A stretch of DNA of 64,000 nt, taken from assembly GCF_001997295.1 (NCBI RefSeq), contig NZ_CP019605.1, positions 2,852,001 to 2,916,000 on the forward strand, given 5' to 3'. This stretch comes from Tessaracoccus flavus (GTDB lineage: Bacteria; Actinomycetota; Actinomycetes; Propionibacteriales; Propionibacteriaceae). Under the pieces are notes generated by a model, which saw nothing but the letters and a program-made list of their open reading frames with translations, was not told the origin of the DNA and searched no databases. The first letter of the stretch is position 1; every line of letters starts with the position of its first letter. The position numbers were made by a program, and so were the translations under genes. This document shows positions 51,780-60,213 of the stretch, piece after piece.

Positions 51780-52725
51780 CGAGCTCGCGGAGCCAGTCGA
51801 CCCAGCGCGGGAGGACGTTCTCCAGGCGACCGTGCAGCCGCATCGTGGCCAGCTCGTCGCCGCGGGTGGCGCCGTCGCCGACGATGACGACTGGCTTGCC
51901 GTCCTTGGCCGCGCGGCGCACGAAGCGAAGGCCGCTCATCACCGTCAAACTCGTGCCCACCACCAGCAGCGAGCCGGCCCGCTCGAAGAGATCATTGGCC
52001 CGGGCCACGACGTCACGGGCCACATTCTCGCCGAAGAACACCACGTCCGGCTTCAGCACTCCCCCGCAGACCTCGCAGTCCGGGTAGCGGAACGTCTCCG
52101 TCCGATCCACCTCCGCGTCGCCGTCGGGCGCGCTCCGGGCCTCCTCCGCCAGGTCGTCTAACTGCGCGGCGAACCTCGGATTGAGCGCCAGCAACTCCTC
52201 CTGAAGGCGCTCGCGGCCGGTCACCGCCCCGCATGAGAGGCAGACGACCCTGTCGAGGCTTCCGTGCAGATCGACGACCGGCGCCGACCCCGCCCGAGTG
52301 TGCAGGCCGTCGACGTTCTGCGTCACCACCCCGACGACGTCGAGCATCCCTCCGAGCTCCGCAAGCGCCACGTGCGTCACCCCGGGCTCGGCTTGGCGGA
52401 ACCACCGCCACCCGACCGTGCTGCGCGCCCAGTAGCGCCGTCGGCTGAGGTCGGAGGAGACGAACTCGTCGTACGTCATGGGCGAGCGCGGCACCGCGTC
52501 GGGGCCCCGGTAGTCGGGCAGGCCGGACCCCGTCGACATCCCTGCCCCGCTCAGCACCATCGTCGGCCCATCGCTCAGCAGATCGAGGGCCGCTCGGAGT
52601 TCATCGTCGGTGGAGACAAGCCCGAAGGGTCCCGCGACCGCTCCCCAGCGTCCGTGGGTCGCGACCCCACCGTCGCGGGCCGTGCGGAACCATCCACCGA
52701 CGTCTGGCACCCGCTCCCGATTCAC
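51772..52725 (-). CDS. Sir2-family NAD-dependent protein deacetylase
   Basis: The protein has 317 aa with a GTG start at 52725; TACGCT ends 7 nt before it (leaderless). It has all sirtuin motifs: GAGMSTGSGLPDYRG, TQNVDGLH, the catalytic His in LHGSL, and four Cys for the structural zinc (CLSC, CEVC). It removes acyl groups from lysines using NAD+. The ~40 residues before the Rossmann fold are unassigned. Confidence 0.92.
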   Translation of the reverse strand: MNRERVPDVGGWFRTARDGGVATHGRWGAVAGPFGLVSTDDELRAALDLLSDGPTMVLSGAGMSTGSGLPDYRGPDAVPRSPMTYDEFVSSDLSRRRYWARSTVGWRWFRQAEPGVTHVALAELGGMLDVVGVVTQNVDGLHTRAGSAPVVDLHGSLDRVVCLSCGAVTGRERLQEELLALNPRFAAQLDDLAEEARSAPDGDAEVDRTETFRYPDCEVCGGVLKPDVVFFGENVARDVVARANDLFERAGSLLVVGTSLTVMSGLRFVRRAAKDGKPVVIVGDGATRGDELATMRLHGRLENVLPRWVDWLRELAP

Positions 52726-52835
52726 GGCAACCAGCGTAGCCGCAGGCCCTAAGGACAGCTTGAGCGCCGCTGCGGCCCTACACTCGTCACCTGGAAGCCT
52801 CGTCTTCCACCCGACCCCGTGAGAAAGGGCCCACC

Positions 52836-53876
52836 ATGGCTGGCGGACTTGCCGCACTACTGGACGACATCGCCGCGATCGCCCGCATCGCCGCAGCCTC
52901 CGTCGACGACATCGCCGCCGCTGCCACCAAGGCCTCGACGAAGGCCGTCGGTGTGGTTGTCGACGACGCCGCCGTGACCCCCCGGTACGTCCAGGGCTTC
53001 ACCCCGCAGCGTGAGCTTCCGGTGATCTGGCGGATCGCCAAGGGATCGCTGAAGAACAAGCTCCTGTTCATCCTCCCCGCGATCCTGTTGATGAGCCAGT
53101 ACCTCCCGTGGCTGTTGACACCCCTGCTCATGTTGGGCGGCCTGTACCTGTCCTACGAGGGGGCGGAGAAGATCTGGGAGATCGTCAGCGGCCACTCCAA
53201 GGCCAAGAAGGCCCCCGCGATCGTCAAGGGCGGGGCCCACGAGGACAAGATGGTCAAGGGCGCCATCACAACCGACTTCATCCTCTCGACCGAGATCATG
53301 GTCATCTCGCTCAACGAGCTGACCGACCTCGATTTCTGGCTGCGAGCCGCGGCGCTGGTGGTCGTCGCCGTCGGCATCACCGCCCTCGTCTACGGCGCGG
53401 TCGCCTTCATCGTCAAGATGGACGACATCGGCCTCAAGCTCGCCACCAACCCGTCGACCAAGCGCCTCGGCGAGGGCCTCGTCAAGGCCATGCCGATCGT
53501 CTTGAAGGCGCTCTCCACCGTCGGCATCGCGGCCATGCTGTGGGTGGGTGGCCACATCCTGCTGGTGGGTATCAACGACCTCGGCTTCACCCCGATCTAC
53601 GACTTCGTCCACGGGCTCGAGGTGGCGGCGGCGAGCGCGGCCGGCGGGTTCGTCGGCTGGCTCGTCAACACGCTGTTCTCCGCTCTGCTCGGCCTCATCG
53701 TCGGTGCGATCGCCGTCGTCGTCATGCACCTGCTGCCGTTCGGCAAGAAGCACGACGACGACCACGAGGCCAGCGAAGAGGAAGCCGCCGCGGCCCTCAA
53801 GAAGGGCGTCATCGAGAGCTCCGATGCCAGGAGCCACCCCCGCGTCGACGAGGGTGGCTCCCACCGGGTTGAGTGA
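52836..53876 (+). CDS. DUF808 family membrane protein (YedI-like)
   Basis: The protein has 346 aa, with AAAGGG before the ATG. The start MAGGLAALLDDIAAIARIAA and the six or so TM segments are characteristic of DUF808. Function is unknown; homologues are inner-membrane proteins. The C-terminal tail is hydrophilic and acidic. Confidence 0.9.
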   Translation: MAGGLAALLDDIAAIARIAAASVDDIAAAATKASTKAVGVVVDDAAVTPRYVQGFTPQRELPVIWRIAKGSLKNKLLFILPAILLMSQYLPWLLTPLLMLGGLYLSYEGAEKIWEIVSGHSKAKKAPAIVKGGAHEDKMVKGAITTDFILSTEIMVISLNELTDLDFWLRAAALVVVAVGITALVYGAVAFIVKMDDIGLKLATNPSTKRLGEGLVKAMPIVLKALSTVGIAAMLWVGGHILLVGINDLGFTPIYDFVHGLEVAAASAAGGFVGWLVNTLFSALLGLIVGAIAVVVMHLLPFGKKHDDDHEASEEEAAAALKKGVIESSDARSHPRVDEGGSHRVE

Positions 53877-53885
53877 CCCCCTGCG

Positions 53886-54860
53886 CTACCAGGCGTAGGC
53901 CTCCGGCGCGGAGCCGCCCGGCCCGGGGAAGATCTCGTCGAGCCGACGCAGCGCGTCGTCGTCGAGGGAGATCTCCAGGGCGTGTAGCGCCGACTCGAGC
54001 TGTTCCATCGTGCGGGGACCGATGATGGGCCCGGTCACGCCGTCCTGGTGGAGCAGCCAGGCGAGGGCGACGTCGCCGGGCTTCTCCCCCAGCTCGTCGC
54101 AGAAGTCTTCCCACTGCTGCAGCTGGTCGCGCTTCTCCTCGACCTGGCTGGCGATCCCGGCCGACGCGCGGCGCCCCTCATCCAGCTTCCGGAGCACGCC
54201 GCCGAGCAGCCCGCCGCCGAGCGGCGACCAGGGGATCACGCCGAGCCCGTAGTGCCGGGCCGCCGGCAGTACCTCAAGCTCCACCGTGCGGGCGGCGAGG
54301 TTGTACAGCGACTGTTCGCTGACCAGCCCGAGCGATCCCCGGCGACGCGCCGCTTCGGTGGCCGCCGCAATGTGCCAGCCGGCGAAGTTGGAGGACCCGA
54401 CGTAGACGATGTCGCCCTCGGCCACCAGCCGGTCCATCGACTGCCAGACCTCGTCCCAGGGGGTCTCGCGGTCCACGTGATGCATCTGGTACAGGTCGAT
54501 GTGGTCGGTGCGCAGCCGCTTGAGCGACCCGATCGCGGATCGGCGGACGTTGACCGCCGACAGGCGCGAGAAGTTCGGCTTCTCGTCCTCGGTCAGGCCT
54601 CCGTAGACCTTGGTGCCGAGCACCACCTCGTCGCGGCGTCCGGTCTTGTCGAACCACCGGCCGATGATTTCCTCAGTCCGGCCCCGGTGGCCCTTGCCCC
54701 CGTACCCGTTGGCGGTGTCGAAGAAGTTGATGCCCTCGTCGAGGGCGCGGCTCATGATGGCGTGCGCGTCCTCCTCGGAGGTCTCGGGCCCGAAGTTCAT
54801 CGTGCCCAGGACCAGTCGGGAAACCTTCAGGCCGGTGCGGCCCAGCTTTGTGTACTGCAT
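53886..54860 (-). CDS. Aldo/keto reductase
   Basis: The protein has 324 aa from the ATG at 54860 (GAAGG upstream). The TIM-barrel motifs are present: NFFDTANGYGG with the catalytic Tyr, DHIDLYQMHHVD with the catalytic His, and a C-terminal NADPH site (GPIIGPRTMEQL). It reduces aldehydes or ketones. It lies 10 bp after the SDR gene on the same strand, so they probably share a transcript. Confidence 0.92.
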   Translation of the reverse strand: MQYTKLGRTGLKVSRLVLGTMNFGPETSEEDAHAIMSRALDEGINFFDTANGYGGKGHRGRTEEIIGRWFDKTGRRDEVVLGTKVYGGLTEDEKPNFSRLSAVNVRRSAIGSLKRLRTDHIDLYQMHHVDRETPWDEVWQSMDRLVAEGDIVYVGSSNFAGWHIAAATEAARRRGSLGLVSEQSLYNLAARTVELEVLPAARHYGLGVIPWSPLGGGLLGGVLRKLDEGRRASAGIASQVEEKRDQLQQWEDFCDELGEKPGDVALAWLLHQDGVTGPIIGPRTMEQLESALHALEISLDDDALRRLDEIFPGPGGSAPEAYAW

Positions 54861-54870
54861 GCCCACCTTC

Positions 54871-55788
54871 TCACCAGGCAGCCTTGCCGCCGGTGACGCC
54901 GATGATGGTGCCGGAGACGTAGCTCGCGTCGCGCGGCGAGGCCAGGAACACGTAGGCAGGGGCCAGTTCGGCCGGCTGGCCGGCCCGTCCCAGCGGCGTG
55001 TCGGCGCCGAACTTCTTCATCTCCTCGCCGTCACGCGTGGCCGGCTGCAGCGGTGTCCAGATGGGGCCGGGCGCGACGGCGTTGACCCGGATGCCCTTGG
55101 GGCCCAGTTCCTCGGCGAGGTTGACCGTGAGGTTGTTGACCGCGGCCTTCGTCGCGGCGTACTCGAGCAGCCGCCCGGATGGTTCGAAGGACTGGATGGA
55201 GCTCGTGTTGATGATCGACGACCCCTTGCCCAGGTGCGGCACCGCTGCCTTCGTGAGCCAGAGGATCGCCTCGATGTTGAGCCGCAGCACCCTGGAGACG
55301 TTCTCCTGCTTCAGGCCTTCGAGCCCGCCCGCGTCTCCGCGCGTGAAGTGGTAGGCGGCGTTGTTGACGAGGATGTCCAGTCCGCCGAGGCTCTCGACCG
55401 CCTGCTCGACGGTCCGGGCGCACGTGTCGGTGTCCTGCAGGTCGCCTGGGATGGAGAAGCCTTTGACGCCTTCCTTCCGCACAAACTCGAGCGTGTCGTC
55501 GGCGTCGGACTGTTCCTCGGGCAGATGGGCGATGGCGACGTCGGCGCCCTCCCGCGCGAACGCGATCGCGACGGCGCGCCCGATCCCGGAGTCGCCGCCG
55601 GTGATGAGGGCACGGAGGCCTTGTAGCTTCCCGTGGCCCTCATAGCTCTCCTCCCCGTGGTCGGGGACGGGGTCCATCTTGCTGGTGAGACCCGGGGGTG
55701 CCTGCTCCTGCGCCGGGAACCCACCCTCCGGCTGGCTGGCGAGTTCGGCTGCATGCTTCGCGACGGTGGATTCGATGTCATTACTCAT
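54871..55788 (-). CDS. SDR-family oxidoreductase (general stress type)
   Basis: The protein has 305 aa. The nucleotide motif ITGGDSGIGRAVAIAFAREG and the catalytic YAATK are those of classical SDRs. The ~45-residue N-terminal extension rich in Gln/Pro/Gly (PAQEQAPPGLTSKMDPVPDH) marks the YhdF/YhxC stress-related group. The substrate is unknown. Confidence 0.92.
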   Translation of the reverse strand: MSNDIESTVAKHAAELASQPEGGFPAQEQAPPGLTSKMDPVPDHGEESYEGHGKLQGLRALITGGDSGIGRAVAIAFAREGADVAIAHLPEEQSDADDTLEFVRKEGVKGFSIPGDLQDTDTCARTVEQAVESLGGLDILVNNAAYHFTRGDAGGLEGLKQENVSRVLRLNIEAILWLTKAAVPHLGKGSSIINTSSIQSFEPSGRLLEYAATKAAVNNLTVNLAEELGPKGIRVNAVAPGPIWTPLQPATRDGEEMKKFGADTPLGRAGQPAELAPAYVFLASPRDASYVSGTIIGVTGGKAAW

Positions 55789-55846
55789 GCATCGAGCCTA
55801 GCCACCCCGCAATCGCCCCGCCGGATTCCTCGAAACTAGCAGCGTC

Positions 55847-55919
55847 GGTCTCGGTCCCTGGGCTTGTCGATCTCGGTCCCTGAGCTTGTCGATCTCGGTC
55901 CCTGAGCTTGTCGATCTCG
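55847..55919. repeat. 22-bp tandem repeats left of IS110
   Basis: GGTCCCTGAGCTTGTCGATC plus TC repeats three times (first copy with GGG). The same 22-bp unit reappears at 57255-57298 on the other side of the IS element, so the IS lies within a tandem run of these units. Confidence 0.82.
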
Positions 55920-55925
55920 ACGCTT

Positions 55926-56972
55926 CTATGTGTTGTCAAGTGGTGCGGTGAGGGTTCGGTAGATCTGTCTGGCGAGGTAGCGCTTGAGGCAGCGTCGGAT
56001 TTCTTTGGGGGTTTTGCCTTCGGCTTCGCGTCTGGCGACGTAGGCCTTCGTGCGGGGGTCGTGGGACAGGCGGGTAGTGATGATTTGGTGCAGTGCCCAG
56101 TTGAGTCGTCGGTCTCCGCCGCGGTTGAGGCGGTGTCTGGTGGTGTTACCCGAGGACGCGGGGATCGGGCAGACACCGGCGAGTTTCGCGAACGCCGCCT
56201 CGGACCGTACCCGGCCGGGGTGGGACCAGGCGGCGATGATCACCGCAGCGCTCACTGGGCCGACGCCGTAGATGTCGAGCAGCTGGGGGCTGTGACGGGC
56301 GGTCAGGTCAGCGAGTTGGCTCTTGTTGGCCGCCAGACGACGGTCGAGGTCGCCGATGTCGCGGGCGTGGGCGATGGCGATCTGGCGTTGGATGTGGAGC
56401 GGTTCCGGTTCGCGGCGGGGCCGCCAGCCGGCGATCTGGGTGATCTGGGTGGCGGTGAGAGGGCCGCGGGCGTCGATACCCAGGTCAGTGACCCGCAGCA
56501 GAGCGGTGAGCATGTTGATCAGCGCGGTGCGCTGATCGGTGTAATGCGCACGCAGCGTGCTCAACGCGGCGATCGCGTCACGTAGGTCACCGTGACGGCG
56601 GTGGTCACGCAACGCGGTGTCCTCGAGGTCGATCACGCCGCGGGCGGCGCGCTGCGCATCGAGGGCGTCGGTTTTCCCGTCACGTCCCCGGTGGGGGGTG
56701 GGGGCCTCGACCACCCGGTAACCGTGCTCGGCCAACATGCCCGCCAGCTGCGCCCCGTAGCTGGAGGTCCCTTCGGCCGAGACCACGGTGTCACTGATCT
56801 CGCCTGCGGTGCGGCGACCGATCCAGTCGACCGCCCGTGCGAGTCCGGCTTGGTTGGTCGGGAACGTTTGCGTGTCGACCAGCCGCCCGCGGCTCAGGAT
56901 CGCGAACGTGTGAGATCGCGCGTGGGTGTCGACGCCCACGACATAGGGATAGATGTCTGCAACGATGGTCAT
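55926..56972 (-). CDS. IS110-family transposase (DEDD recombinase)
   Basis: The protein has 348 aa. The N-terminal RuvC-like domain begins YVVGVDTHARSHTFAI (first Asp) with SAEGTSSYG (Glu) and GKTDALDAQRAAR (Asp pair). The C-terminal Tnp20 domain contains LLDIYGVGPVSAAVIIAAW and the catalytic Ser region PASSGNTTRHRLNRGGDR. It appears complete and may be active. IS110 enzymes recombine DNA guided by a bridge RNA. Confidence 0.93.
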   Translation of the reverse strand: MTIVADIYPYVVGVDTHARSHTFAILSRGRLVDTQTFPTNQAGLARAVDWIGRRTAGEISDTVVSAEGTSSYGAQLAGMLAEHGYRVVEAPTPHRGRDGKTDALDAQRAARGVIDLEDTALRDHRRHGDLRDAIAALSTLRAHYTDQRTALINMLTALLRVTDLGIDARGPLTATQITQIAGWRPRREPEPLHIQRQIAIAHARDIGDLDRRLAANKSQLADLTARHSPQLLDIYGVGPVSAAVIIAAWSHPGRVRSEAAFAKLAGVCPIPASSGNTTRHRLNRGGDRRLNWALHQIITTRLSHDPRTKAYVARREAEGKTPKEIRRCLKRYLARQIYRTLTAPLDNT

Positions 56973-57254
56973 GGCGATGTGTGTCCCTTTCTCGATACCG
57001 TCGCCAGCTGGCGTCTGGTCCCGGGAAGAGTCACGACAAGGCAGACCTGTAATGGGTCACGATTGGACAAGCTTCTGATCAGGCCATTGAAGTGGGCCGG
57101 GCCAGGCGCCAGCCCCCACACCACAGCGGACAAGTCGAGAGGAAGACACACACCCAGTGAACATGTGGTCAGGTCCCTGACGGGTCACACCACGGCCCGG
57201 GTACTAACACCCAAACCCTGCCAGCCAGCCCCGGGCCAGCCAAGACCAACACTT
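56973..57254 (-). ncRNA. Probable bridge-RNA region of the IS110 element
   Basis: The ~280 bp upstream of the transposase hold no gene. In the IS110 group this segment encodes the bridge RNA whose two loops pair with target and donor DNA. I can see several short inverted repeats (for example CCCGGG/CCAGC...GCTGG words) but could not fold the RNA by eye. The target loop would be expected to match the 22-bp hairpin-repeat unit. Confidence 0.5.
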
Positions 57255-57256
57255 AC

Positions 57257-57386
57257 AGGTCCCTGAGCTTGTCGATCTCGGTCCCTGAGCTTGTCGAAGG
57301 GTTACGGCCCGAGGCTTTGTCACCGCCCTCGCGCAGGGGCGGCGTCACGCTGCCAGGCCGCTACCCTTCGACAAGCTCAGGGATCA
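57257..57386. repeat. Hairpin-repeat unit right of IS110
   Basis: Two 22-bp units, then CCCTGAGCTTGTCGAAGGG, a GC-rich middle and the inverse CCCTTCGACAAGCTCAGGG end at 57386. It is a compact (~100-bp) version of the family and overlaps the last codon of the MMPL gene. Confidence 0.8.
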
Positions 57387-59612
57387 GACGGTACGCCGAC
57401 GCCGCCTCTCACGCTTGAGGATGCCGGACGGCCAGCTGCTCACCGGACCAACCAGCGTGATCAGCGACGGCACCAGCAGCGCGCGGACAACGAAGACGTC
57501 GATGAGGATTCCCACCCCGAGCAGGAAGCCGAGTTCGCGGAACGGGCCCAGCGGGACCAGGGCGAGCAGCCCGAAGCTGGCGGCCAGGGCCAGGCCGGCT
57601 GACGTGATCGCCCGGGTTGACTCCGGGGTGGCGACCATGAGCGCCTCCTTGAGCGGCCGGGTGCGCGCCTCCTGCCAGATGTGTCCGACGGCGAAGATGT
57701 TGTAGTCCGAGCCCAGCGACAGCAGAAGCACCGACCCAGCGAAGGGGACGTAGAAGGTGAGGTCGTCCTGGCCGAGGAAGTCCTGGAAGAACAGCACCGC
57801 CAGCCCCAGTGTCGCGACGAGCGACAGCACGTTGGAGGCCAGCAGGTACAGGGGCGCCACCAGCGCCCGCAGGAAGATGACCAGGAGCAGCAGGTTGACG
57901 GCGAGAGCGACCAACCCGATCCGGAGCAGGTCGTTGGTGGTGTCGGCGATGATGCCCGACGCGAGGGCGGTGTCCCCGCCGACGTAGGTGGTGACCTCAC
58001 CGAGGTTTGCATCGACAGCGAGCTGAGGAAGGGCCGCCTGGACGCGCTCGAGCGTTTCGATCGCCGTCGACTCGAGCGGTGTGCTGTCGAGGACCATGAG
58101 GAATCGGACGGCGTCGCCCGACTCGGTCGTGAAGGCCCCGACGTCATCGGCGGCGCGGAGGTCGCCCGGACCGATCACGCCGGCCACGCCCGGCTGAGAC
58201 TTGAGCGCCTCGCCGAAGTCGGCGACCTCGTCGGCCTTCTCCCCCACCCCGGGGGCCTCCAGCACGATCTCCGTCGGGGAGATGATGCCCGGAGCGAAGC
58301 CCTCGCTGGCCGCCTCCGCGGCCCGCTGCGCGCTCGTGGCAGCCGGGAGGGACTGGACGAACCCGAGGCCGAGGTCCAGGTGGCGCGCCTGGTAGGCGCC
58401 AAGGCCCAGGCCGGCCACGGTCAGGAGCACGATGACGAACGCGGAACCGCGGTTCGCCACCGCCCTCAGCAGGAGGGACGGCCGCTCGCGCACCTTCGCT
58501 GGCTCCACCGCAGTGGTCCGCGGCCAGAACACAGCTCGACCGGTGATCGCGACCAGGGCCGGCACGAGGGTCATCGCGACGACCAGTCCGGTCAGGACGG
58601 TGAGCGCGAGCGCGGGACCGAACCCACTGAACAGCGGGGACTCTGCCACCAACAACGAGGCTGTGCCCGCCGCGACCGTGACGCCGGCGACGGTGACGAT
58701 CGGCGTCGTGGAGGCCGTGGCCAGGCGTGCCGCCTCGAGCCGGTCGTGCCCTTCCCGCAGCCGGGTGCGGAGCCCCGCGAAGTAGAAGATGCAGTAGTCG
58801 GTGACGATGCCCAGCAGCAGCGCGACGATCAGCGGCCGGAGGTCGGCCGGGATCGAGACGTTCATCACCGTGGCGGCCCAGCCCGAGACCCCCAGCGTGA
58901 CGAAGACCGCTGCCCCCACGGAGATCAGCGTCAGCGCCGGCGCCACCAGCGACCCGAAGGTCAGCGCCACGATCGTCAGCACCGCGATGATGGTCACCAC
59001 CTCGACGATGTGGACGTAGGAGTTCAGCACCAGCCCCTGCGCCGCGCGCGCCGGGATCGACCCGGTAACGCCCACGTAGGCGTCGGAGGCGTCCGTGAGC
59101 TGCCGCTCCGCGAACTCCTCGACCACCGCGGTCTGCTCGAAGAAGTTGAGCGTGGGCTCAGCGAAAACGTAGGTGATGACGGTGGTGTTCGTCTCCGCCG
59201 CCTCCGGGAAGGCCCCCTCGGCGTTGGGCACCGGGATGGCACCCAGGAGTTCGGTGTCGTGCTTGCCCTGGTTGATGGCGATGCCACGCATGACGGCCTC
59301 CGCCTGCACCAGCGGGGGCAGGGCCTCAGGATTGCGCTGCACGATCGCCGCTCTGCTGAGCAGGGGGAAGCCGAAGAGTTCCAGCGACCGCTGCTCTGCG
59401 GCGAAGCTCGAGTCGTTAGCCCCGAGCGCCTCGATGTCGTTGGCCGTGCCCTGCATGGGCGGCAGGAACAGCATCGCGGCGGTGGCCGCGGCAACCCATC
59501 CGACGACGATGACCCAGCGCAGCGCGACCGTCACGCGGGCGTAGCCGTACCAGAGCTTGGCCATGAACCCGCGGCGCGGCTCCACCTCGGGCGGGGCGGG
59601 TGCGTCGGTCAT
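57384..59612 (-). CDS. MMPL/RND-family exporter (second)
   Basis: The protein has 742 aa from the ATG at 59612, overlapping the upstream small gene by 4 nt. It has 12 TM segments in two halves, each with the GxxxDY-type motif (GIVTDYCIFYF, SLGSDYNIFAV). It lacks the ATPase-like tail of the first MMPL protein. It exports lipids, drugs or siderophores by proton flux; the cargo is unknown. The tail RERRRRRR is very basic. Confidence 0.9.
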   Translation of the reverse strand: MTDAPAPPEVEPRRGFMAKLWYGYARVTVALRWVIVVGWVAAATAAMLFLPPMQGTANDIEALGANDSSFAAEQRSLELFGFPLLSRAAIVQRNPEALPPLVQAEAVMRGIAINQGKHDTELLGAIPVPNAEGAFPEAAETNTTVITYVFAEPTLNFFEQTAVVEEFAERQLTDASDAYVGVTGSIPARAAQGLVLNSYVHIVEVVTIIAVLTIVALTFGSLVAPALTLISVGAAVFVTLGVSGWAATVMNVSIPADLRPLIVALLLGIVTDYCIFYFAGLRTRLREGHDRLEAARLATASTTPIVTVAGVTVAAGTASLLVAESPLFSGFGPALALTVLTGLVVAMTLVPALVAITGRAVFWPRTTAVEPAKVRERPSLLLRAVANRGSAFVIVLLTVAGLGLGAYQARHLDLGLGFVQSLPAATSAQRAAEAASEGFAPGIISPTEIVLEAPGVGEKADEVADFGEALKSQPGVAGVIGPGDLRAADDVGAFTTESGDAVRFLMVLDSTPLESTAIETLERVQAALPQLAVDANLGEVTTYVGGDTALASGIIADTTNDLLRIGLVALAVNLLLLVIFLRALVAPLYLLASNVLSLVATLGLAVLFFQDFLGQDDLTFYVPFAGSVLLLSLGSDYNIFAVGHIWQEARTRPLKEALMVATPESTRAITSAGLALAASFGLLALVPLGPFRELGFLLGVGILIDVFVVRALLVPSLITLVGPVSSWPSGILKRERRRRRTV

Positions 59613-60085
59613 GACGTGGGGCTGGGGCTGGGGCTGGGCTCGGCTGAGGCGGAGCCTTCCGTCTGCGGGGCCTTGCCGGCCTGCGCGAGGCATTCCTCGG
59701 AGGCGCCGTCGGCCTTCTCACGTTCCTCCTGGAGGCGGTCGAGCGTCTCCTGCAGAATGAGCGCGTCCTGCTCCTCGGCGCCCCTGGCGAGGTCTTCGAC
59801 GCCCTGGTCGACGACGATGTTGTACTCCGCCGCGCGGATGCACGCCTCGGAGACGTCGCCGGAGCTCGTCGTCGTGGGGTCCGCCGTCGGGGACGCCGAC
59901 GGGGTCGGGCTTTCGCTGATGACCGACTGTGCCTTGAGTGGGGTCGCCCATCCGATGCCGAGCAGGAAGACGCCGGCGGCTGCGGCCAACGCGATCCCTG
60001 CCAGGAGCCCGATGAGGAGCATCACCCCACCGCTCAATGAACTGCCGCCACGGCGTGGGGCGCTCCGGTGCTCGCCAACTGACAT
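59609..60085 (-). CDS. Small membrane-anchored protein partnered with MMPL
   Basis: The protein has 158 aa from the ATG at 60085. It has a basic N-terminus, one TM segment (residues ~22-45), a Ser/Thr/Pro linker, a helical external region with two Cys (SEACIRAAEYN, ASEECLAQAG) that may form a disulfide, and a Ser/Pro tail. I recognise no family. Coupling to the MMPL gene by an ATGA overlap suggests it is an accessory of that exporter. Confidence 0.7.
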   Translation of the reverse strand: MSVGEHRSAPRRGGSSLSGGVMLLIGLLAGIALAAAAGVFLLGIGWATPLKAQSVISESPTPSASPTADPTTTSSGDVSEACIRAAEYNIVVDQGVEDLARGAEEQDALILQETLDRLQEEREKADGASEECLAQAGKAPQTEGSASAEPSPSPSPTS

Positions 60086-60213
60086 CGGTCCTCCTGGGTG
60101 ATGTGGCCGCCCGCTCGGCATCAAAACCCCTAGCGGTACTGCGATGCTAGTGGCCCACCACCCTCCCCGTGACGCTGTACCATTTGTTTAGCCACGCAAC
60201 GAACTGGAGTGTC

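Larger units (their letters stand above)
55920..57256 (-). mobile_element. IS110-family insertion sequence
   Basis: It comprises the transposase gene plus ~280 bp of non-coding DNA upstream of it, the layout of the IS110 group. There are no terminal inverted repeats or clear target duplication, as expected of this family. Exact ends cannot be fixed because both flanks are copies of the same 22-bp repeat. Confidence 0.85.
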
